From an uncultured Treponema sp. (GTDB lineage Bacteria > Spirochaetota > Spirochaetia > Treponematales > Treponemataceae): 20,051 nt of DNA. The translations under genes were made by a program, and so were the position numbers. The stretch covers positions 1 through 20,051 of the forward strand of contig CALDWC010000056.1 of NCBI GenBank assembly GCA_937923945.1. Reading direction: 5' to 3'. Below the pieces are notes generated by a model. The model ran no database searches and had not been told where the DNA came from. It worked only from the letters and a program-made list of their open reading frames with translations. Numbering within the stretch: position 1 is the stretch's first letter; each line of letters opens with the position of its first letter. Positions 13,378-20,051 of the stretch are shown here, piece by piece.

Positions 13378-16300
13378 GTGGCAAAAGAAAAATACGGAGT
13401 AACGCCCTGGGGAGCATGGTTTTTACGGATGTTGCAGGCCTATGACGGGACGGGTAGAATTACGCGGGGAAAAACCTATGCAAATACCGGACGCGTTACA
13501 GACATCAAAGTCGAAGGGCAAACCGTCACGGCAAAAGTCGCGGGACACTTTGAAGACTATTACCATATCCGCATTGCTTTCCCCACACTTTCAAAAAAAA
13601 CGGAAATGCAGGTTTCCGATATTCTTGCAAAAAACCCCGTCGCGTTGGTGGCTCTCCATTCGGGAATTATGCGGGAAGACTTAATCGCTGAGTTCGAAAA
13701 AAAAGAAGTACGCCTCATTCCGGATCGTTGGATAAAAAGCAATGCCTACTGTTCCTGCCCTGACGACGGCAATCCGTGCAAACATATCGCGGCGGTGCTT
13801 TTTATTTTAGCACGCGAAATTGATTTTGATCCGCGACTTATTTTTCAAATTGCAGGTTTCGATTTAAACAAAGTAACTGCGGACGGAATATCCGGCAAAA
13901 CCGCTGCCGATGGAATAGTGTTTGAAACCGGTTCGACCGCCGCTCCGCTAAATCCGGAAACAGCGTTGACGTTTGAAGAGCCGGTTCCCATTTCAATAAA
14001 AAATAAAAAAACAATTTCCGAAATTTTGCAGACGGAAGAAAATCCGCAGCAGCTTTTACACTTTCCGTCGGGAGAATCATACTTGCCGCTCATTACCGGT
14101 TTTTTGCCGCCGGCTCCGATTTTTTCAAAAAGCGATTTTATCATAAAATTAACCGAAGCCTATCATACGGCGCTTTTTGCTTACGACTTTAACTTTTACA
14201 ACGAAAGATCGGTAGGCGAATACAACGATGTATTTTACGTGCGTGCTTTCGTGACAAGTTCCAGACTTGCAAAAAGCGAAGATAATTTTCCGCTTAAAAA
14301 TAATACGCCTCTTACCATGAAAATTAAGTTTTCAAAAACGAACGAAACCGAATGCACGCTCTTGCAGGCGGGAATACTCTTCGATAAAAAACCGCCGGTC
14401 CGTTCCGATTACACCGAAAGTTACGCTTGTGCGTTTTCGTTTTACCGGTTGGCAAAAAAGATCATTTGGGATTCCGCTTTTATTCCGGCAGTAAATGTGC
14501 ACGCACATAAACTTTCTATCTTTTGGAAACCGCTCACCGCTTCTACGGAAATCAACAATGCAATTGACGCGTTCGCCGCTCTTTTAAACGAAGATTTTTT
14601 TGCGCCGGTAAAAAATTGGGGAAAACGATATTGTGCGGAATTGCTGCTGACGGCGTATTTAACCGAATATGTTTTTGCGTTGAATTTTTTCCCGAAGGCA
14701 ACTTCCGTACAAGACAAAACCGTTGACCGATTGTTTTTTGTCGGAGATGAAGTCAGTACCAAAACGCCCGGAAATAAAAATCTTGCAACGGCGATATATA
14801 CGTGGCTTGCAGTTTTAAACTATCAGCAAAACGAATACTTTTACCGGCTCACGTTAAAAAGTATCGACAATGCCGTTGAAAAAAATTCCGAAACTTTAAA
14901 ACTTTCAGCGTCGGTTTCAAAAGCCGATGAACTGAACGCCCCGTACATTGAACTGCCGACCGCCGTTAAAAAGGCATCTGCGGCAAACAAAGAACGCATC
15001 CTAAAGTTTCCGATTGTACTTTCTTCGTATTTGCCGGTGATGACCGAGCTTGCGGTAGAACCTTTTATCACGTTGGATTTGGACGAAGTTGCTGACTTTT
15101 TACAAAATGCTTCAAAGCTCTTGCAAAAGTTCGGCGTTGAAATTGTGTTGCCGAAGGGATTACAAAAAGCGCTCACACCGAAAGCGGTGCTTTCCGTAAA
15201 AAAATCGACTGCGGTTAAAGCGGTGCAATCTTTTTTTACGCGCGATAGTTTATTGGAATACGATCGTAAAATTATGCTGGGAGATTTTGAACTTTCCGTT
15301 GAAGAATTTAAAAAATTGGTAAATCAAAATTCCAAGCTGATAAAATTCCGTGACCAATATGTATTGCTCAATCCGAATGAAGTTGCAAAACTGTTTGCGC
15401 AGTTGGACAATCAAGAGTCTCTTTCGCAGTTGGATATTATGCAAGCAGTGTTGGCGGATGAAGCTGTGGTCAGTCCCGAAGCGCAAATTCGACTGGATAG
15501 CATTTTCCGTGCGGAAATTTTACCCGAACCGAAAAAGCTCCGTGCGCAATTGCGCCCCTATCAGCGAAAAGGATTTTCGTGGATGTATGCAAATATCAAA
15601 AGCGGTTTGGGCTGTTTGCTTGCGGACGATATGGGCCTGGGAAAAACGCTTCAGGTAATTACGCTCCTTTTAACATTGCAGGAACAGGGAATATTGCACA
15701 GCGAAACGGGTACCGGCGTTTTAATTGTCTGTCCCGCGACTTTACTTGCAAACTGGAAACATGAAATTCAAAAATTTGCGCCGAGTTTATCGTACGATAT
15801 TTATCACGGCGCGGGACGAAAAATCACGCACGCCGATGTTACGCTGACAACGTATCAAACCATGCAAAAAGATATTGAAGCGATTTGCGATGCGCAGTTT
15901 TGTGGAATTATTTTAGACGAAGCACAAGCGATTAAAAATACGGCAACCAAAACGTCCAAGGCGGTAAAAAAGCCGACACCACAATTTAGAATTGCACTGA
16001 CGGGAACTCCGGTTGAAAACAGTTTAGAAGATATGCGCTCTATTTTTGATTTTATTTTACCGAATTATTTCGGAGATGCAAAAACTTTCCGCGAAAAATG
16101 GCGCATTCCGATTGAGCTCCATAGTAATGAAGAGATAAGTGAAAAATTTGCAAAAGTGACTGCGCCGTTTGTACTGCGCCGATTAAAAACCGACAAGAGC
16201 ATTATTTCGGATTTGCCTGAAAAAATTTTAACCGACACCTATTGCAATTTAACACCGCAGCAAGCCGCAATGTATGAAGCCCTCGTTCAAAACGAACTTG

Positions 16301-16950
16301 CTCCCGCGCTCGAAGCGAAAACGCAGGTTGCACGCACTTCTCTGATTCTGAAACTGCTCACCGGCTTGAAGCAAGTGTGCAACCATCCGTGCGCATTCGA
16401 TAAAATGAGCGAACCGCGTTCCGAGCTTTCCGGCAAAACTCAAACTTTGTGCCTGCTCCTCAAAGACATTTTAGCGGGCGGTGAAAAAGTTATTATATTC
16501 AGCCAATATGTGCAAACGATAAGTATTATTGAAAGTATTATTCAAAGTGAGCTAAAAACGTTTTGCTTAAAAATCACGGGGCAAATGCATCAGGAACGCC
16601 GCACCGAAAATGTAAAGCTTTTTCAAACCGATCCGCAATATCGGATTATGCTGATTTCGCTCAAAGCCGGAGGAACGGGTTTGAACCTCACCGCTGCGAG
16701 TCGTGTCATTCACTTTGATCTGTGGTATAATCCTGCCGTTGAAGATCAGGCAACCGATCGCGCGTTCCGCATCGGGCAAACTCAAAATGTTTTTGTTCAC
16801 CGCTTTATTTGTGAAGGCACCTTTGAAGAAAAAATAAACGAGATGATTCAAAAAAAGCGGAACATTGCCGAATCGATCAGCGGCGGTGAAACATGGATTT
16901 CAAAGTTGAGCAATGCGGAACTCAAAGAAATTATCACGCTGGAAAAGTAA
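13378..16950 (+). CDS. SNF2/Rad54-family helicase with N-terminal SWIM zinc finger
   Basis: A 1190-residue SF2 ATPase of the bacterial SNF2 type, expected to translocate on double-stranded DNA and remodel protein-DNA complexes. Residues about 7-60 hold the YGVTPWGAWFL and RG-x-x-YA-x-x-GRV signature common before SWIM domains. The SWIM zinc finger (CSCPDDGNPCKH) is near 125-136. A long, poorly conserved middle follows. The ATPase core has LADDMGLGKT (motif I, about 745-754), LDEAQAIKN (motif II, about 845), LTGTPVENS (motif III, about 873), ISLKAGGTGLNL (motif V) and DQATDRAFRIGQ (motif VI, about 1125). An in-frame TAA lies two codons before the GTG at 13378, so the start cannot be earlier. 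It is transcribed alone; its cellular target (repair, transcription recycling) is not shown by context. Confidence 0.92.
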   Translation: MAKEKYGVTPWGAWFLRMLQAYDGTGRITRGKTYANTGRVTDIKVEGQTVTAKVAGHFEDYYHIRIAFPTLSKKTEMQVSDILAKNPVALVALHSGIMREDLIAEFEKKEVRLIPDRWIKSNAYCSCPDDGNPCKHIAAVLFILAREIDFDPRLIFQIAGFDLNKVTADGISGKTAADGIVFETGSTAAPLNPETALTFEEPVPISIKNKKTISEILQTEENPQQLLHFPSGESYLPLITGFLPPAPIFSKSDFIIKLTEAYHTALFAYDFNFYNERSVGEYNDVFYVRAFVTSSRLAKSEDNFPLKNNTPLTMKIKFSKTNETECTLLQAGILFDKKPPVRSDYTESYACAFSFYRLAKKIIWDSAFIPAVNVHAHKLSIFWKPLTASTEINNAIDAFAALLNEDFFAPVKNWGKRYCAELLLTAYLTEYVFALNFFPKATSVQDKTVDRLFFVGDEVSTKTPGNKNLATAIYTWLAVLNYQQNEYFYRLTLKSIDNAVEKNSETLKLSASVSKADELNAPYIELPTAVKKASAANKERILKFPIVLSSYLPVMTELAVEPFITLDLDEVADFLQNASKLLQKFGVEIVLPKGLQKALTPKAVLSVKKSTAVKAVQSFFTRDSLLEYDRKIMLGDFELSVEEFKKLVNQNSKLIKFRDQYVLLNPNEVAKLFAQLDNQESLSQLDIMQAVLADEAVVSPEAQIRLDSIFRAEILPEPKKLRAQLRPYQRKGFSWMYANIKSGLGCLLADDMGLGKTLQVITLLLTLQEQGILHSETGTGVLIVCPATLLANWKHEIQKFAPSLSYDIYHGAGRKITHADVTLTTYQTMQKDIEAICDAQFCGIILDEAQAIKNTATKTSKAVKKPTPQFRIALTGTPVENSLEDMRSIFDFILPNYFGDAKTFREKWRIPIELHSNEEISEKFAKVTAPFVLRRLKTDKSIISDLPEKILTDTYCNLTPQQAAMYEALVQNELAPALEAKTQVARTSLILKLLTGLKQVCNHPCAFDKMSEPRSELSGKTQTLCLLLKDILAGGEKVIIFSQYVQTISIIESIIQSELKTFCLKITGQMHQERRTENVKLFQTDPQYRIMLISLKAGGTGLNLTAASRVIHFDLWYNPAVEDQATDRAFRIGQTQNVFVHRFICEGTFEEKINEMIQKKRNIAESISGGETWISKLSNAELKEIITLEK

Positions 16951-17014
16951 CGTCCATCTTATTGCCATTTATCAAACAGCATTTTTTCATAATCTTTTGC
17001 AACACCTTTTTATG

Positions 17015-17039
17015 CCGATTCGTTTATCGGTTTATTTTA
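17015..17039 (+). terminator. Weak terminator between convergent helicase and cca genes
   Basis: CCGAT (17015-17019) and ATCGG (17026-17030) form a short stem, followed by TTTATTTTA. It overlaps the last codons of the minus-strand cca gene. The stem is short, so termination is plausible but not certain. Confidence 0.35.
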
Positions 17040-18385
17040 TATTTTTCTTTTAAGTTTTTCGCAATACCCAAAAGTGTTTCATGATCGTTTTGCGCGGGAT
17101 CATCAATCACCGTTTGCAAAAGCTCATTGAGTATTTGTCCGATCACTTTTCCTTTCGGGACACCAATCTGCAATAAATCGTCTCCGCTCATCTGTAAATC
17201 TTTTAAATGAAAGCATGATTCATTTTGTAAAATATACTCAATCCGCGTTTGAAATTCTACGATATGCGATACGTTACAGGCACATTCTTTTTTTAATCCG
17301 CGAATGTCAGCCAAACGCAGTTGCAATAAATCCTCGATATTATCTTCACCGACACTAATAATAAAACGTCGGACGGTGCTGTTTTTCCATTCGCTCGTAT
17401 AGTTAAACATGTGATAACGTACAAGCGTTTTTACTTTATCAACGGTTTTATTCGGAAATTTTAAACGCCGTAAAATTTTTTCTGCCATTCGTTCACCGAT
17501 GATTTCATGCCGATAAAAATGAACCGCACCGGATTCGTCAACCGTTCTTGTTTTCGGTTTTCCAATATCATGCAAAAGTCCCGCAAGCCGTAATTCGAGC
17601 GAGTTCGGCGTATTTGCGCATACGACAAAGCTGTGGGTCAACACATCGGCGTTGTGAAAATCTCCTTGCGTAATTCCTCGTCCTGCCGCTAATTCCGGCA
17701 TTATCATATCGAGTAAGCCGGTTCGATCCAAAAGCTGCAATCCGATCATTGGATTAGCCGTTACAAGTATTTTGGAAAGTTCATCTTTTATCCGCTCCGG
17801 TGAAACGCTCACAATTTTTTTCGCCAGCGTTTGAATTGCCTGCTCGGTACTTTGTTCAAGCACAAACTGAAAGCGGGACGCAAAACGGACGGCGCGCAAC
17901 ATACGGAGCGGATCTTCGGAAAATCGTTCTTCCGCCTTGCCGACCGTGCGGATAATACCCGCTTTTAAATCGGCAGCGCCTCCAAATAAATCCAGCAGCG
18001 CACTCGTTTCCAACGAAATCGCCATGGCATTAATCGTAAAGTCGCGGCGCGACAAATCTTCTTCAATTGAAGGAACAAACTGCACGGCATCGGGGTGGCG
18101 GGCGTCGGAGTATTTTCCTTCCGTGCGAAATGTCGTGCATTCAAAACTTTTTCCTTTATGCCGAATCGTTACCGTGCCGTGTTCAATGCCGGTCGAAAGC
18201 ACCCGCTTAAAAAGACGTTGTACCTGCTGCGGACTCGCATCGGTCGCAATATCAAAGTCGAACGGAGTTTTTCCCTGACAATAATCACGAACTGCACCGC
18301 CGACCAAAAAAACTTGGTAATTATTTTTTATAAAAACGGAAGCGATCTCACGCAACTCATTCGGAATTTTAATACTGTTCATCAT
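17024..18385 (-). CDS. cca: CCA tRNA nucleotidyltransferase / poly(A) polymerase, class II
   Basis: A 453-residue nucleotidyltransferase that adds or repairs the 3' CCA of tRNAs (or adds A tails). The head domain has VGGAVRD at 28-34 and the two metal-binding Asp in DFDIATD (D43, D45). Then come RRDFTINAMA near 118-127 and EDPLRMLRAVRFASRF near 163-178, the neck motif. A C-terminal HD domain (LAGLLHDIGKP near 262-272, later RYH) is as in the long bacterial forms with phosphohydrolase activity. CCA-adding and poly(A) enzymes of this class are hard to separate by eye, so specificity is open. Start is one of two ATGs at 18385 and 18382; no ribosome site precedes them. The gene follows the HEAT-protein gene by 17 bp, suggesting an operon with coupled translation. 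Confidence 0.92.
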   Translation of the reverse strand: MMNSIKIPNELREIASVFIKNNYQVFLVGGAVRDYCQGKTPFDFDIATDASPQQVQRLFKRVLSTGIEHGTVTIRHKGKSFECTTFRTEGKYSDARHPDAVQFVPSIEEDLSRRDFTINAMAISLETSALLDLFGGAADLKAGIIRTVGKAEERFSEDPLRMLRAVRFASRFQFVLEQSTEQAIQTLAKKIVSVSPERIKDELSKILVTANPMIGLQLLDRTGLLDMIMPELAAGRGITQGDFHNADVLTHSFVVCANTPNSLELRLAGLLHDIGKPKTRTVDESGAVHFYRHEIIGERMAEKILRRLKFPNKTVDKVKTLVRYHMFNYTSEWKNSTVRRFIISVGEDNIEDLLQLRLADIRGLKKECACNVSHIVEFQTRIEYILQNESCFHLKDLQMSGDDLLQIGVPKGKVIGQILNELLQTVIDDPAQNDHETLLGIAKNLKEKYKINR

Positions 18386-18402
18386 TCGTTTTTTATTCGT
18401 GT

Positions 18403-19890
18403 TTAATTTTTCGGTGCCGAAGTCGTTTTGTCATCAGTCGGGGAATTTTTATCCGATGTGTTTGTTTTTTCCAAAAGCTGCTCCGCCCGTTTTTTTAACG
18501 TGCCGTTTTTTTTATCTTCTGCAATTAACTCAATGAGCGGCGTTAATTCCGTAAAGCGGTTTGTTTCAAACATATCCAAGCCGATGCTTTTGTACATACT
18601 ATCCTGATCATTTAAAAATACTTCACAGATTTTTATCAGCTGCGGGCTTTGTATTTTTGAAATATTTTTTCCGAGTTCATATGCAAACTTTTTTTTCTTT
18701 TTATCAGCCATTGCCGTAATCACCGCTTGTTCAACGTCGACAATTATTACGGCTTCATTATTTTTCAAAAGAGTCGAGGCAACTTTTACCCGAAGGTTCG
18801 TTCCGCTTTTTTCTTCCGCAAATACTTCTTTAAGCCACGCCATACCTTCCGCATCGCCCGATTCGGCGAGCGCTTCAATTGCAGCATTTTTAACTTTGTA
18901 CTCTGGATCGGTTTTTGCTCGATAGAGTATAAAAGGAAAGGCTGCAGCGTTTTTCGTTTCGCGCGCAACTTGAATTGCTTTTAGCCGAACCTTGTAATAC
19001 TCATCTTTGAATGCTTGCAAAAGAATGTCCGTTGCCGCCGCATTGCCGCTAAACCCGGCAAGACCTGCAACGGCGGCTTCGCGTATGTTCGGGTCTTCGT
19101 CCGAATACGCCTGCACCAATATTTCGATTGCATCCGCATTGCCGATTTTTCCTAACGCGGTAACGGCGCGCGCGCGGATAATCGCGTTTTCATATTCGTC
19201 TTCGGCAACATCTTTCAAAAACTCAAATGTATCCGCCGCATGTAAATCAATCAGCGCCTGCATAATCGTCTGACGGAATATGAGGTTCATGTTTACATCA
19301 TCCGCATTTTGATTTTCAAACGCTTCCGTTAAATAAACCGCATCTTCGGAAGAACCGATTTGCCCCAATGTTAAAATCGCAACTTCTTTGACATCTGTTT
19401 TATTTTCATCAATAATCGTATGCAACGCCTCGATAATGGAAGCGTCCTGCAATTTCAGTTGTGCCGCATATTGCATTCCGGCTTTTAAGAGTTCTGTTTT
19501 ATAATCGTAAAAATTTTCCAACATTTCCGCAACTTCATTTTTTAATGCTTCATCTTTTTGCGCAATAAAAAAGCCGAGAATCGCGGTTTTCAATTTTACG
19601 TTTTTATCAACGGCAAAGAGGTGCGCAAGTTCCGCATTAAAGCGGGTATCATTTTCCGTTTGCAAGTCGCCTACCAATGCAATAACATCGGACGTCAATC
19701 CGTATTTCAGCGTTTCAAGTTTTTTATCGTACTCGCTTTTTTCTTTTTTCGGCTGATCGGCTAGGGGAATTTCCGCATCCATCGTTTTATTTTCATCGAC
19801 GATATTTTTGAGCGGTGCGGAATCGGGCGTTTGTGCCGCTATAAAAAAATTAAAACTCAAAAATAAAAAAAATATAAGTGTCTTTTTCAA
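18403..19890 (-). CDS. Exported HEAT-repeat protein
   Basis: A 495-residue secreted, probably periplasmic scaffold protein. Start is TTG at 19890, with GAGGAG about 7 bases upstream; no better ATG is present. Residues 1-19 are a signal peptide (KK, hydrophobic core FFLFLSFNFF, cleavage near AAQ). A charged linker follows, then about ten helical HEAT/PBS-lyase-type repeats from about 55 to 470 (for example VKEVAILTLGQIGSSEDAVY, IIRARAVTALGKIGNADAIE, NIREAAVAGLAGFSGNAAAT). The C-terminal 25 residues are a polar low-complexity tail. HEAT proteins bind partners rather than catalyse; no partner is indicated. It is first gene of a pair with cca. Confidence 0.85.
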   Translation of the reverse strand: MKKTLIFFLFLSFNFFIAAQTPDSAPLKNIVDENKTMDAEIPLADQPKKEKSEYDKKLETLKYGLTSDVIALVGDLQTENDTRFNAELAHLFAVDKNVKLKTAILGFFIAQKDEALKNEVAEMLENFYDYKTELLKAGMQYAAQLKLQDASIIEALHTIIDENKTDVKEVAILTLGQIGSSEDAVYLTEAFENQNADDVNMNLIFRQTIMQALIDLHAADTFEFLKDVAEDEYENAIIRARAVTALGKIGNADAIEILVQAYSDEDPNIREAAVAGLAGFSGNAAATDILLQAFKDEYYKVRLKAIQVARETKNAAAFPFILYRAKTDPEYKVKNAAIEALAESGDAEGMAWLKEVFAEEKSGTNLRVKVASTLLKNNEAVIIVDVEQAVITAMADKKKKKFAYELGKNISKIQSPQLIKICEVFLNDQDSMYKSIGLDMFETNRFTELTPLIELIAEDKKNGTLKKRAEQLLEKTNTSDKNSPTDDKTTSAPKN

Positions 19891-19920
19891 AATGTGCTCC
19901 TCAGTCTATGGCAGCATGTA

Positions 19921-19948
19921 CTCTACCGAAATAAAATTTACGGTAGAG
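19921..19948. promoter_or_regulatory. Stem-loop in the leader of the HEAT-protein gene
   Basis: CTCTACCG (19921-19928) pairs with CGGTAGAG (19941-19948) around a 12-nt A/T loop, 30 bp upstream of the TTG start. No U-run on either strand. It could be a 5'-leader regulatory structure or the 3'-end hairpin of a gene outside the window. Confidence 0.4.
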
Positions 19949-20051
19949 GGAAAAGTTACGTTTCGTTAGATATCCCCAGTAATTGTAGATTTACACCAAA
20001 AAGGTAAGCTGCGCCTCATCAATTATCGGCACAAATAAAAAAATGCTGAAA
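19949..20051. other. Unassigned window end
   Basis: No ORF, RNA gene or clear promoter recognised. The promoter of the HEAT-cca pair probably lies here or just beyond, but no hexamer pair is convincing. Confidence 0.3.

Noticed and set aside
13378..16950. Phage-defence helicase system
   Set aside because: SWIM-SNF2 proteins of this layout are widespread chromosomal genes, and no nuclease, methylase or other defence partner is adjacent.

Overview
The window looks like chromosome from a host-associated spirochaete, most likely a treponeme (Treponema sensu lato). This rests on gene content: outer-surface lipoproteins built from divergent InlB-type repeats, a lipoprotein that couples such a repeat to a SUMF1/C-type-lectin-like domain, a small barrel-like outer-membrane protein, a dCache chemoreceptor and an exported HEAT-repeat protein beside a CCA-adding enzyme. 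DNA is moderately AT-rich, with AGGAG-type ribosome sites and recognisable sigma70-type promoters. The genus is inferred; no rRNA or other marker is present.

Left part (1-5.9 kb). All genes here are on the minus strand: a seven-repeat surface lipoprotein (311-2575), an outer-membrane-type protein (3101-3736) and a methyl-accepting chemotaxis protein (3805-5916). The lipoprotein gene sits between two 237-bp direct repeats (1-237 and 2749-2985, 226/237 identical by hand alignment). Each repeat carries four palindromic 17-mers at 21-22 bp spacing. The 3' end of the repeat (AAACGCTGATTAAAGG...) recurs alone at other places in the window.

Middle (6.2-11.2 kb). A plus-strand glycan-modification operon has its own promoter: a GtrA flippase, a GtrB-type glycosyltransferase broken by an in-frame TAA at codon 16, and a polytopic DUF6056-like protein. 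It converges on a BCCT/CaiT-like transporter on the minus strand. The transporter lacks its first membrane helix, and the loss coincides with a transposase N-terminal fragment and a copy of the repeat core.

Right-centre (11.2-13.4 kb). A full-consensus promoter drives a lipoprotein with one InlB-type repeat and a SUMF1 fold. Its last ~39 codons are GC-rich and strongly enriched for NNC codons, the pattern expected of a diversity-generating retroelement (DGR) variable region as in Treponema TvpA. Hairpins follow the stop codon. No reverse transcriptase, Avd or template repeat is visible here, so any DGR machinery would have to act from elsewhere. Between this gene and the next lie a possible gene remnant, a repeat-core copy, a strong palindrome and a perfect 21-bp tandem repeat.

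Right end (13.4-20 kb). A large SWIM-zinc-finger SNF2 helicase, apparently read from a leaderless GTG, converges on a minus-strand pair: an exported HEAT-repeat protein (TTG start) followed 17 bp later by the CCA-adding enzyme/poly(A) polymerase. The most interesting parts are the repeat family with its operator-like palindrome array, and the candidate DGR target lipoprotein.
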